Shown here in pieces: positions 1 to 6,900 of a stretch of 40,670 nucleotides of DNA. The position numbers and the translations under genes are program-made. Position 1 is the stretch's first letter. The number at the start of each line of letters is the position of its first letter. Origin of the DNA: Bacillota bacterium (GTDB taxonomy: Bacteria; Bacillota; Clostridia; Christensenellales; Aristaeellaceae); the NCBI GenBank assembly GCA_023396045.1, contig JAEWXD010000036.1, forward strand, positions 1 through 40,670, written 5' to 3'. The notes under the pieces are model-generated. The model did not search any database and was not told the origin of the DNA. It saw only the letters and a program-made list of their open reading frames with translations.

Positions 1-433
1 ACTTGCACAATTGCAACCGGAAGTACCTGCTATGCCACAACAAAACCCAACACCAAAGAAAGAAACGCCGGTAGAATCTGAAGATAAGGCTAATACCATC
101 GGTTTTGATGATTTTACAAAAGTGCAGATGCACGTCGGTAAGGTATTAAGCTGTGAAAAAGTAGAAAAAAGCGATAAGTTGCTTAAATTCCAATTGGATA
201 TGGGCACAGAACAACGTACTATCGTTTCTGGTATTGCCAAATACTACGACCCTACAACTTTGGTTGGCAAACAACTTATTGTTGTTACCAACTTGGCGCC
301 AAGAAAATTGCGTGGTATTGAATCTCAGGGCATGATACTTTCTGCTGTTTCCACAGACCTGGAAAGCAAAGAAGAAAAACTAACCTTGTTAACAGTAGAA
401 GCTGAAGTACAAAATGGGGCAGAAGTAGGATGA
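1..433 (+). CDS. metG: Methionyl-tRNA synthetase, C-terminal tRNA-binding domain (5' truncated)
   Basis: This is the 3' end of a gene that enters from the left edge; the first complete codon is at position 2 and the frame is open to the edge. A Pro/Glu/Lys-rich linker (about 30 residues) is followed by an OB-fold tRNA-binding domain of the Trbp111/EMAP type, visible in VQMHVGKVLSCEKVEKSDKL, TIVSGIAKYY and LAPRKLRGIESQGM. In Firmicutes this domain sits at the C-terminus of MetRS, where it dimerises the enzyme and binds tRNA. The catalytic part lies outside the window, so a free-standing Trbp111-like protein is possible but less likely, because a linker precedes the domain. The TGA stop overlaps the tatD ATG (ATGA at 430-433), which suggests translational coupling; metG-tatD adjacency is common in this phylum. 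Confidence 0.88.
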   Translation, partial: LAQLQPEVPAMPQQNPTPKKETPVESEDKANTIGFDDFTKVQMHVGKVLSCEKVEKSDKLLKFQLDMGTEQRTIVSGIAKYYDPTTLVGKQLIVVTNLAPRKLRGIESQGMILSAVSTDLESKEEKLTLLTVEAEVQNGAEVG

Positions 434-1197
434 TCTTCTTTGATTCTCATTGCCATTTAGAAAATGAACAGTTCAAAGGCGAAATAGAACAAGTATTACA
501 TCATATGCAAGAGCTGGGCGTAGATAAATGTATCTGTGCCGGCTCCGATATGCAAACATCTGCGCAAATATTGGACCTTACTAAAAAACATGAGCCAATA
601 TATGGCACCGTAGGTATACATCCCCACGAAGCAAAATTTTTTAAGAATGAAGATTTGCAAACTTTGGCAAACTGGCAAAATGAAGCAAAAATTGTGGGTA
701 TAGGCGAAATCGGTTTGGATTATTATTACAACCATTCTGAACCTGAAGTGCAAAAAGATGTATTAAAAAAACAAATAGAGCTTGCCATTGATTTGGATGT
801 ACCACTTATGTTTCATGTGCGTGATGCGCATGGCGATATGCTTGATATTGTAAAGCGTTACAATATCAAGAGAGGTGTTATGCATTGTTTTAGTGGTAGC
901 ATAGAAATTGCTAAAGAATATCTGAAAAGAGGATTTATTATTTCTTTTGCGGGTCCGCTTACATTTAAAAATGCCGCTAAATTACCAGATATTGCAGCCA
1001 TGGTACCCGAAGATCGTTATTTTATAGAAACCGATAGCCCATATTTGGCGCCAGTGCCTTTTAGAGGTAAACGCAATGAACCGGCATATGTAGTAGAAGT
1101 AGCAAAGAAAATTGCAGAAATAAAAAATATGCGTTTAGAAGATGTAGCAGCGCAATCTTATAAAAATATTTGTTCATTTTATGATATTCAGGTGTAA
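430..1197 (+). CDS. tatD: TatD family metal-dependent deoxyribonuclease
   Basis: A 255-residue amidohydrolase-fold protein of full family length. The metal ligands expected for TatD/YcfH enzymes are visible: the H-x-H pair in DSHCHL (His7, His9), Glu93 in GEIGLDYYY, His129 in MFHVRDAH, His152 in MHCFSG and Asp202 in ETDSPYLAPVPFRGKRNEP. The family comprises cytoplasmic Mg2+-dependent 3'-5' exonucleases acting on DNA/RNA ends in repair and turnover; the physiological substrate of this paralogue type is not settled. The ATG overlaps the metG stop, and the following recO gene suggests a small operon. TatD family is secure; the exact substrate is not. Confidence 0.93.
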   Translation: MIFFDSHCHLENEQFKGEIEQVLHHMQELGVDKCICAGSDMQTSAQILDLTKKHEPIYGTVGIHPHEAKFFKNEDLQTLANWQNEAKIVGIGEIGLDYYYNHSEPEVQKDVLKKQIELAIDLDVPLMFHVRDAHGDMLDIVKRYNIKRGVMHCFSGSIEIAKEYLKRGFIISFAGPLTFKNAAKLPDIAAMVPEDRYFIETDSPYLAPVPFRGKRNEPAYVVEVAKKIAEIKNMRLEDVAAQSYKNICSFYDIQV

Positions 1198-1209
1198 TGG
1201 AGTTTGATC

Positions 1210-1959
1210 ATGGCTACAATAAAAACCTATGGTACCATCTTACACACAGCAGAATATAAAGAGAATGATAAAATGTTGAGTATTTTATCCCCAAGTTTAG
1301 GAATTATTTCTGCATTGGCAAGAGGATGCAGGCAGCCCAAAAGCCCACTGTTATTAGTGTCTGATGTTTTTGTTACAGGGGAATTTGTGCTCTACCAGCA
1401 AAATGACCGTTATATAGTGCAATCAGCAAGTATTGATAGAGATTATTTTGATATACGTCTTGATATTCAAAAATTGGCTTGTGGCTCTTATATGTTGCAA
1501 CTATGTCATGCTTTTATTCAAGAAAATGAGGCATCTACAGAGGTTTTTACCTGTTTACATAATGGCCTTGTTGAGTTGCAAACAAATGAAGCTTCGCACG
1601 CCTTAGCTGTGTTAAATCATTTTATTTTTCAATTTGCAATACATATGGGTATTAAGCCACGTATTGTACACTGTATACAGTGCGAAAACAGAATCGGCAA
1701 AGAAAACCATTCTATACTTGGGTTTGATTATTCTGAAGGTGGCGTAGTTTGTGCAAACTGTATGCAGGATAATATAGAATCTATCCCAAGTGATGCGTAT
1801 TTAGAGCTATATAAAATTGCCCAATTTGCACCGTATTCAACTTTAGATAATATAAAAACACACTTACGTGTGTTTGGAATATTAAACAAGTTTATAGAAT
1901 TGCAAATTTCGTATTCTCTTAAGGCAGCCAAAATGATTAATATATATTTTTCACAATAG
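1210..1959 (+). CDS. recO: DNA repair protein RecO
   Basis: RecO works with RecF and RecR to load RecA on SSB-coated single-stranded DNA and to anneal strands. The N-terminal OB fold is recognisable (IKTYGTILHTAEYKENDKML, then GCRQPKSPLL and GEFVLYQQN), and a zinc-finger pair follows at about residues 155-184 (CIQC and CANC), as in Bacillota RecO. Length (249 aa) is typical. I chose ATG 1210 because GGAG at 1199-1202 lies seven bases upstream; the in-frame TTG at 1204 is too close to that site. The gene follows tatD after 12 bases. A strong terminator lies just downstream and the last 23 bases overlap the opposing gene at 1937-2446. Confidence 0.93.
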   Translation: MATIKTYGTILHTAEYKENDKMLSILSPSLGIISALARGCRQPKSPLLLVSDVFVTGEFVLYQQNDRYIVQSASIDRDYFDIRLDIQKLACGSYMLQLCHAFIQENEASTEVFTCLHNGLVELQTNEASHALAVLNHFIFQFAIHMGIKPRIVHCIQCENRIGKENHSILGFDYSEGGVVCANCMQDNIESIPSDAYLELYKIAQFAPYSTLDNIKTHLRVFGILNKFIELQISYSLKAAKMINIYFSQ

Positions 1960-2446
1960 AGCTAACGCTTAGATTATTACTGTAGTAATAATCTAATTTT
2001 TTACGATAGGTCTTTGTAATGCAATAATAGTATTCATATTTTGTGTTGCCATTGCAGGCGCAAGAACGAGTTACTTTACAACTGTATTTAGTGGGTTCAC
2101 TTATGATAGGAAAATCTTCTTCAATGATATAATGCAGTGTTTTCAATTGGCTTACACTACAAGGAAATTGTATTTTTTTAAAATTCAGCATTTGGGGTTT
2201 GCCGTTCTGTTCAAATAAAAAGCGTACTACAATTCCTTCACAAGTAATTTCAAAAGATTCAATTGCATAAGGAAACAATTTATGCAAAAACATGCTTATG
2301 CTTTGATAATAGGGGGAATAACGCATACGCATTATTCTATTGAATCGTATAACTTGCGCTCTTTTGATTTTATGATAGATATAGCTTGCTACAATCAATA
2401 GTGATATGATTATGAAAATTATAATATATATTGAATGACCGCTCAT
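1937..2446 (-). CDS. Hypothetical membrane-anchored protein
   Basis: I do not recognise this 169-residue protein. Residues about 6-25 (IYIIIFIIISLLIVASYIYH) form one strongly hydrophobic helix followed by basic residues (KIKRAQVIRF), so it is probably anchored with the remainder in the cytosol. The soluble part is rich in Tyr and Ile and has a Cys cluster (SCKVTRSCACNG), which could bind metal or be coincidental. A plausible ribosome site (GGGGAT) lies seven bases before the ATG. The 3' end overlaps recO convergently by 23 bases and spans the recO terminator. It appears to be a single-gene transcript. No function is proposed. Confidence 0.6.
   Translation of the reverse strand: MSGHSIYIIIFIIISLLIVASYIYHKIKRAQVIRFNRIMRMRYSPYYQSISMFLHKLFPYAIESFEITCEGIVVRFLFEQNGKPQMLNFKKIQFPCSVSQLKTLHYIIEEDFPIISEPTKYSCKVTRSCACNGNTKYEYYYCITKTYRKKLDYYYSNNLSVSSIVKNIY
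1969..2002 (+). terminator. Rho-independent terminator after recO
   Basis: A perfect 12-bp stem (TTAGATTATTAC, 1969-1980; its complement 1985-1996) with a TGTA loop is followed by a T-run ending at 2002. It lies 10 bases after the recO stop and should end the metG-tatD-recO transcript. It sits inside the C-terminal coding region of the antisense gene 1937-2446. Confidence 0.85.
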
Positions 2447-2588
2447 ATCTATCCCCGATAAATGTATTTTACACTATATATATGTATGCAGTACATAGAT
2501 TAGCACAATATCGTTGATTTTTCAATAAAAAAATACATTTTTTTGAAATTTTGTATAAATTATTTTATGAATTGAAATAGGAGTCTAA

Positions 2589-3497
2589 ATGAATTATTTT
2601 TTAAGCACATTATCCGGAATTTTTATTGCCGTTATGATTTGGTTCAATGGTGAGTTGAGCAATGCCGTTGGTATATATCAAAGTGCTATTATGTTTAACA
2701 TCATTGCTTTATTTTGTATTGGTGTATTATTGTTTCTCAAAAAAAACAAAGCGGTATATTCCAAACTTCCTCTGTGGTTATATACCGGCGGCATATTTAA
2801 TGTTATTACCATTGTGTTTAACAATATTGCTTTTGGAAAAATCAGTGTTTCCGCAATATTGGCTATTAGTTTGGTAGGACAGGTTGTTATTAGTGCTTTG
2901 GTAGACCATTTTGGATGGTTTCATATGCCTAAAATTCCGTTTAATCGCAATAAGGGTATAGGCTTTTTGGTTGTGATACTTGGTATTATTGTGCTTTCTT
3001 TAAAAACAGAAGCAGAGCATTATTTTGCTTTTACTGCACAAGAGTTGTTTGCCATTGTTGTATGTACACTTACCGGCATTTCTGTTGTAATGAATCGCAT
3101 TATCAATGGTGAACTTGCAAGAAGAACAAGTACGGCTGTTAGTACATTTTGGAATTATGCAGTAAGCGTTGTATTTATTGTGCTTGTAGCTCTTATATTT
3201 GGTACAAATATAGCTAATATTCCAAATACTGTACTGCATACCAACTCTTTGCTTTTTATGGGGGCTTTGCTTGGTGTAAGCTCGGTATTTATCATGGCAT
3301 ATGTAGCCACCAGAATTTCTTCTTTTGCAATGACTTTACTGATATTCGTGGGTCAAGTATTTGCAGGTATTGCGATAGATATATTAATTGACGCTTCCTT
3401 CAGTTTACAAAATCTGTTGGGTGGAACTTTGGTTCTTTTAGGCCTTTGTGTAAATATGTACTTTGATAAAAAAGCTAAGCAAAAACTTGTAAAATAA
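2589..3497 (+). CDS. DMT superfamily transporter, YdcZ/DUF606 type
   Basis: A 302-residue integral membrane protein with about ten hydrophobic segments. It looks like two tandem YdcZ (DUF606) halves: the first begins STLSGIFIAVMIWFNGELSN and the second near residue 150 with FAIVVCTLTGISVVMNRIIN, each a five-helix unit containing a conserved small-residue/Asn turn in its first helix. The family belongs to the drug/metabolite transporter superfamily, and most members have no known substrate. The ATG follows ATAGGAG at the usual spacing. The gene is preceded by an AT-rich region with only a weak promoter-like sequence. It may be co-transcribed with the DivIC-like gene 47 bases downstream, although that gene has its own promoter. 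Confidence 0.82.
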   Translation: MNYFLSTLSGIFIAVMIWFNGELSNAVGIYQSAIMFNIIALFCIGVLLFLKKNKAVYSKLPLWLYTGGIFNVITIVFNNIAFGKISVSAILAISLVGQVVISALVDHFGWFHMPKIPFNRNKGIGFLVVILGIIVLSLKTEAEHYFAFTAQELFAIVVCTLTGISVVMNRIINGELARRTSTAVSTFWNYAVSVVFIVLVALIFGTNIANIPNTVLHTNSLLFMGALLGVSSVFIMAYVATRISSFAMTLLIFVGQVFAGIAIDILIDASFSLQNLLGGTLVLLGLCVNMYFDKKAKQKLVK

Positions 3498-3515
3498 TTG
3501 TAACTGTATTATAAT
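3487..3515 (+). promoter_or_regulatory. Sigma-A-like promoter for the DivIC-like gene
   Basis: TTGTAA (3487-3492), a 17-bp spacer and a consensus TATAAT (3510-3515) precede the gene starting at 3545. The -35 overlaps the 3' end of the transporter gene. Confidence 0.6.
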
Positions 3516-3544
3516 ATATGCAACATATTTTAGGGGGTATACAA

Positions 3545-3877
3545 ATGAAAAAATCTGATCAGAATAAAAATTATTTGTTTTTTGTATTTGTAATGATTAT
3601 ATTTGTTGTTTTGTATGCTTTTTATAAAATAAACGATAAGACTTTGTTTGCCTTGGATCAACAAGAAAAGCAATTGGAAGCTACCTTGAAATCGATAGAA
3701 AATTCAAAAAGTGATTTAGATAAGGAACTTGCTGTTGCACAAACCAAAGACTTTATTGAAACCAAAGCAAGAATGCAAGATTTTATAATGCCCAACGATA
3801 TTCATTTTGTATTTAATCAATCTACTAATGTAGATTCTCAATTTACCGAAGAAACAGAAAATATTATATTGCCATAA
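3545..3877 (+). CDS. DivIC/FtsB-like septum formation initiator protein
   Basis: A 110-residue protein with a basic N-terminus, one transmembrane helix (about residues 10-27, YLFFVFVMIIFVVLYAFY), a coiled-coil segment (LDQQEKQLEATLKSIENSKS) and a short globular end. The stretch DFIETKARMQDFIMPNDI resembles the signature after the coiled coil in FtsB/DivIC proteins (I-E-x-x-A-R, then a hydrophobic residue and P-x-D/E-I). Those proteins form the FtsL-FtsB/DivIC subcomplex at the division septum. I chose ATG 3545 because AGGGGG lies just upstream; an in-frame ATG at 3518 has no ribosome site. A Ppx/GppA gene follows, as it often does after divIC in Clostridia, but the usual S1-domain gene between them is absent. 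The assignment rests on architecture and a short motif. Confidence 0.6.
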   Translation: MKKSDQNKNYLFFVFVMIIFVVLYAFYKINDKTLFALDQQEKQLEATLKSIENSKSDLDKELAVAQTKDFIETKARMQDFIMPNDIHFVFNQSTNVDSQFTEETENIILP

Positions 3878-3897
3878 AAAGCCGTAAGGCTTTTTTT
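3876..3897 (+). terminator. Terminator after the DivIC-like gene
   Basis: AAAAAGCC-GTAA-GGCTTTTTT forms a short GC-tipped stem directly at the stop codon with a T-run. The next gene starts 15 bases later, so read-through or a promoter inside the upstream gene must supply ppx expression. Confidence 0.75.
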
Positions 3898-3911
3898 GTA
3901 ATGGAGGTACT

Positions 3912-4826
3912 ATGCGTGTAGCAATTATTGGAATGGGTTCCAACTCCTTAAGAATGTTAATAGCCGATGTACAGAATAATACATTTCAGCAAGTTACAAG
4001 GGCTCGAGATGGACTGCGTGTATTTGCAGCTCTTTCTACTGATGCTGGGGGAATTGTTTCTACTGAGATGATTTCACAAGCTGCAAATGCAATTCAAAAC
4101 ATGAAAAATATTGCTTTAGAATTGAAATGTGAAGTTATTAAGCTTTTTGCTACCAGCGCAACCAGAGATTGTGTAAATAAAGATGAATTTTTAGGCGCTA
4201 TACTGGAACATACAGGCCTTCATACAGATGTTTTAAGTGGCAACCAAGAAGCTATGTTTAGTTTTCTTGGTGCCACCAACGGAAAAAGTGGAGGCGTTAT
4301 AGATATTGGCGGTGGTTCTACAGAAGTTGCCATAGGTACACAGACGGAATCCTATTTCATGCATAGTTTTCAGCTGGGAGCTGTGCGCTTATTTAGAAAA
4401 GTTCCAATTCAAAATACCAAAGATGCATTGCACGCCGTAGAACTTGCGAAACAAATTATTGCAGAAAAGCAAAGCCAAATACTTGCTGCCAATAAAAAAT
4501 TAGAATTGCATACCTATTATGGAGTAGGGGGGACCTTTACTTCCTTAGCTGCCTTGGTACAAAACATACCTTGGTCTCAGTATGAAGACATTCACAATTT
4601 TATAGTTAGTAAAGAAACGGTTTACAATAAAATGCTGGAACTTGCAGACATGAGTGTAGAAGAACGTAGTGCATTGATTTCTATGCAAAAGTCTAGGGCA
4701 GATATAATTGTAAATGGCATTGCTGTACTTTATGCTTGTATGGACTGTTTTCATATAAAAGAAGTATGTGTTTCTACAAAGGGGAATTTAGAAGGTTATT
4801 TAATCCATCATTTGTTAAGTAATTAA
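3912..4826 (+). CDS. Ppx/GppA family phosphatase (exopolyphosphatase-like)
   Basis: A 304-residue member of the ASKHA (actin/hexokinase-like) phosphatases. The N-terminal phosphate loop is seen in IGMGSNSLRMLIADV, the second in GVIDIGGGSTEVAIG (about residues 126-140), and the third region in YYGVGGTFTSLAAL. At about 300 residues it matches the short Ppx1/Ppx2-type enzymes that lack the C-terminal HD domain of E. coli Ppx. These hydrolyse terminal phosphates of polyphosphate or of pppGpp; sequence alone does not decide between them. The ATG follows GGAGGT at 3903. A strong promoter and the corA leader begin immediately downstream. Confidence 0.85.
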   Translation: MRVAIIGMGSNSLRMLIADVQNNTFQQVTRARDGLRVFAALSTDAGGIVSTEMISQAANAIQNMKNIALELKCEVIKLFATSATRDCVNKDEFLGAILEHTGLHTDVLSGNQEAMFSFLGATNGKSGGVIDIGGGSTEVAIGTQTESYFMHSFQLGAVRLFRKVPIQNTKDALHAVELAKQIIAEKQSQILAANKKLELHTYYGVGGTFTSLAALVQNIPWSQYEDIHNFIVSKETVYNKMLELADMSVEERSALISMQKSRADIIVNGIAVLYACMDCFHIKEVCVSTKGNLEGYLIHHLLSN

Positions 4827-4841
4827 CTGGTTAAATTACTT
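4817..4841 (+). terminator. Possible weak terminator after ppx/gppA
   Basis: AAGTAATT (4817-4824) pairs with AATTACTT (4834-4841), extended by AA/TT around a CTGG loop, spanning the stop codon. There is no good T-run, so termination is doubtful. Confidence 0.3.
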
Positions 4842-4850
4842 TGCGATTTA

Positions 4851-4879
4851 TTGACAATGCAGTAAATACATACTATTAT
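4851..4879 (+). promoter_or_regulatory. Strong sigma-A-like promoter of the corA leader transcript
   Basis: TTGACA (4851-4856) and TATTAT (4874-4879) are separated by exactly 17 bases. Transcription would start near 4886, giving a leader of about 150 bases before the corA ATG at 5038. Confidence 0.75.
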
Positions 4880-4902
4880 ATATTTGTATAAAATAATATT
4901 AA

Positions 4903-5035
4903 GGAGGATTCTTTAACGTGGACGCGGACCCTAGCGGAAAGCATTTTCAAAAATTCATAACAGAACATAGAATTCTCCGGCATATAGGTTAGTATATATC
5001 GCCTTAGAGTTCTATGGAACAATTGAGGTGTATAT
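4903..5035 (+). promoter_or_regulatory. Candidate four-segment translational attenuator upstream of corA
   Basis: Four segments can pair in two exclusive ways. Segment 1 (4903-4912) contains the leader-peptide SD and pairs with segment 2 (4969-4978): ten consecutive pairs with one G-U. Segment 2 extended (4966-4986) pairs with segment 3 (4995-5016): eleven pairs, a two-base mismatch, three pairs, a bulge, five pairs. Segment 3 (4994-5003) also pairs with segment 4 (5027-5035), which covers most of the corA SD (GAGGTG, 5025-5030): nine pairs and one bulge, with a small GTTC/GAAC hairpin (5009-5020) inside. Thus 1:2 plus 3:4 hides both ribosome sites, and 2:3 exposes both. The pairings are read directly from the sequence; the regulatory role is inferred. 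It does not match the M-box riboswitch consensus as I know it. Confidence 0.65.
4918..4992 (+). CDS. Leader peptide upstream of corA (MgtL/CorL-like)
   Basis: A 24-codon ORF starts with GTG, ten bases after a strong AAGGAGG, and ends at TAG 4990-4992. The product is M-D-A-D-P-S-G-K-H-F followed by a basic/hydrophobic tail ending RILRHIG. The acidic/Pro start resembles M-E-P-D-P of the enterobacterial MgtL leader peptide, where such N-termini destabilise translating ribosomes at low Mg2+ and so switch on the Mg2+ transporter gene; Salmonella corA also has a translated leader ORF (corL). Here the downstream gene is a CorA. The first codons are strikingly GC-rich for this genome. The stop codon lies in the loop of the 2:3 hairpin, so a ribosome finishing the ORF must unwind segment 2. 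Translation is likely from the SD but unproven. Confidence 0.65.
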   Translation: MDADPSGKHFQKFITEHRILRHIG

Positions 5036-5037
5036 TT

Positions 5038-5970
5038 ATGAGAAGAATTTTTAAAACCGTAGATGACCAAATGATAGAGCTCACCACTTTGGAAAAAGGC
5101 TCTTGGGTGCATTTACAAAACCCCACCAAAGAAGAAATAGACGGATTAAACACCCGTTTTGCTTTGGAACCAAGTTATTTAAGGGCAGCCCTTGACGAAG
5201 AAGAGAGTGCTCGTATAGAAAAATATGGTAATCAAACTCTAATTATCGTGGACGTTCCATATGTAGAAGTAGATGGCGATAGCTATTCTTATTCCACTTT
5301 TCCAATAGGTATTGTTCTTGCTGACGATGTAATTATTACCGTAACAACCAGAGAAACCCCTATTTTTATGGACTTTATAGAAGAACGTATTCGTGATTTT
5401 TGGACCTTTAAGCGTACCAGATTTATTTTGCAACTTTTGCACAGAAATTCTGTACGCTTTTTGTCGTTCTTAAAACAAATAGATAAAGCAAGCATGTATG
5501 TGCAAGAAAAATTGCAATCTTCCATGCGTAATCGCGAGCTTTTGCAAATGATGGAATTAGAAAAATCTCTTGTATATTTCAGCACTTCTTTACGCGGCAA
5601 TGAAATCGTATTAGAAAAAATGATGCGTATGGAAATGCTTAATAAATATCCGGAAGATACCGGCTTATTGGAAGATGTTATTATTGAAAATAAACAGGCT
5701 ATTGAAATGTGTGCTATTTATAGAGATATTATGAATGGTGCTATGGATGCTTTTGCTTCCATTATCAGTAACAATCAAAATACAGTTATGAAGTTGTTAA
5801 CTGCCATTACCATTGTATTAAGTATACCCACTGTATTCTCTTCAATATGGGGTATGAACGTAAATTTGCCTTTCCAAGACAATCCTTATGGTTTCTATAT
5901 TATTATGACAATTGCTGTTGTTTTATCCCTTGTTTCTGCCTTTGTAATGTGGCGTAAAAGGATGTTCTAA
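5038..5970 (+). CDS. corA: CorA family Mg2+ channel/transporter
   Basis: CorA is a homopentameric inner-membrane channel that admits Mg2+ (sometimes Co2+ or Ni2+), gated by cytoplasmic Mg2+. This 310-residue protein has the large cytoplasmic alpha/beta N-domain and long stalk helices, then two C-terminal helices. The signature G-M-N is present in IWGMNVNLPFQ (about residue 272), followed by the last helix and a basic tail (WRKRMF). I chose ATG 5038 because TTGAGGTG ends seven bases upstream; an in-frame ATG at 5014 lies in segment 3 of the leader structure and has no ribosome site. The leader peptide and hairpins upstream suggest Mg2+-dependent translational control. The stop overlaps the next ATG (TAATG). 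Confidence 0.92.
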   Translation: MRRIFKTVDDQMIELTTLEKGSWVHLQNPTKEEIDGLNTRFALEPSYLRAALDEEESARIEKYGNQTLIIVDVPYVEVDGDSYSYSTFPIGIVLADDVIITVTTRETPIFMDFIEERIRDFWTFKRTRFILQLLHRNSVRFLSFLKQIDKASMYVQEKLQSSMRNRELLQMMELEKSLVYFSTSLRGNEIVLEKMMRMEMLNKYPEDTGLLEDVIIENKQAIEMCAIYRDIMNGAMDAFASIISNNQNTVMKLLTAITIVLSIPTVFSSIWGMNVNLPFQDNPYGFYIIMTIAVVLSLVSAFVMWRKRMF

Positions 5971-6686
5971 TGAAACTGGCACTTATTACCGGTGGTACCA
6001 GAGGCATAGGGAAGGCGTTGGTTCATGCTTTTTCAAATGCCGGCTACTTTGTTTGTTTCTTCTATAAAAATTCAGACAACCAGGCCAATGCAATTCAGAA
6101 AATAACATCATCAAAGGCCTTTAAGGTAGATGTAAGTAACGCTAATGAAGTAGAAAATGCGGTGCAAAGCATACTAAAAGACTATAAGCATATAGATGTT
6201 TTGGTTAATAATGCGGGCATTGCACAAACTAAATTGTTTACAGATATTAGTAATACCGATTGGGATTCTATGATTTCCAACAATTTAAGTTCTGTATTTT
6301 ATTGTATGCGTGCTGTTCTGCCTTCTATGATCTCAAGACGTTTTGGTAGAGTGATTAATATTGCAAGTATATGGGCAGATTGTGGTGCAGCCTGTGAAGC
6401 ACATTATGCGGCAAGTAAAGCGGGGGTTATTGCATTAACCAAGTCTTTGGCAAAAGAACTTGGCCCAAGCAATGTATTATTAAATACTATTTCACCAGGT
6501 GCTATACAAACAGATATGCTTGCATGCTACAGCCAACAAGAAATAGCAGAACTTGCAGAACAAACTCCACTTTTACATCTTGTTTCATGTGAAGACATTG
6601 CTAACATGGCATTGTTTTTATCAAGCCAACAAGCCAATTCTATTACAGGGCAAAACTTTGTGATAGATGGGGGATTTACATTATAA
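5970..6686 (+). CDS. SDR family oxidoreductase (FabG-like)
   Basis: A 238-residue classical short-chain dehydrogenase/reductase. The NAD(P)-binding TGGTRGIG motif lies at residues 7-14, NNAG at about 83-86, the catalytic Ser in NIASIWAD and the Tyr-x-x-x-Lys in HYAASKAG; the C-terminal INGxxFVIDGG-type end reads ITGQNFVIDGGFTL. Length and motifs fit 3-oxoacyl-ACP reductase FabG, but no fatty-acid synthesis genes are nearby, so another SDR substrate is equally possible. The ATG shares a base with the corA stop, which couples it to corA translation. A terminator follows at 6731. Confidence 0.85.
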   Translation: MKLALITGGTRGIGKALVHAFSNAGYFVCFFYKNSDNQANAIQKITSSKAFKVDVSNANEVENAVQSILKDYKHIDVLVNNAGIAQTKLFTDISNTDWDSMISNNLSSVFYCMRAVLPSMISRRFGRVINIASIWADCGAACEAHYAASKAGVIALTKSLAKELGPSNVLLNTISPGAIQTDMLACYSQQEIAELAEQTPLLHLVSCEDIANMALFLSSQQANSITGQNFVIDGGFTL

Positions 6687-6730
6687 TATACAAAAAGTAA
6701 TGTAATATGATAAATTTTAATAAATGTTGT

Positions 6731-6759
6731 ATACTTCTATTATATTAGAAGTATTTTTT
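6731..6759 (+). terminator. Terminator after the corA-SDR operon
   Basis: ATACTTCT (6731-6738) pairs perfectly with AGAAGTAT (6747-6754) and is followed by TTTTT. Between it and 6855 I see only AT-rich sequence. Confidence 0.75.
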
Positions 6760-6854
6760 GTTGAATGTAGTATATGTGTTTGCGAGAATTTTTTAGTTGC
6801 ATTTTGTACTGGTATTAGTTATTTATTTCAATTAATAGTTATCTTTTGTTACTA

Positions 6855-6895
6855 TAAAAATAATACCCTCCTTTATTTATACGTATAAAGGAGGG
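6855..6895 (-). terminator. Terminator of the VTC-DUF4956 operon
   Basis: CCCTCCTTTAT (6866-6876) pairs perfectly with 6885-6895 around an eight-base loop. Read on the minus strand the 11-bp stem is followed by TATTATTTTTAT, so it ends the minus-strand operon just past the small gene at 6901. Confidence 0.8.
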
Positions 6896-6900
6896 AGAAG

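Noticed and set aside
2447..2588. Promoter for the DMT transporter in the AT-rich gap
   Set aside because: TTGAAA at 2543 and TATAAA at 2554 are present but not at workable spacing, so no site could be supported.
4880..5040. M-box or other known Mg2+ riboswitch before corA
   Set aside because: I compared it from memory with the M-box consensus and saw none of its conserved segments; the ORF and the alternative pairings explain the region better. A covariance-model search would settle this.
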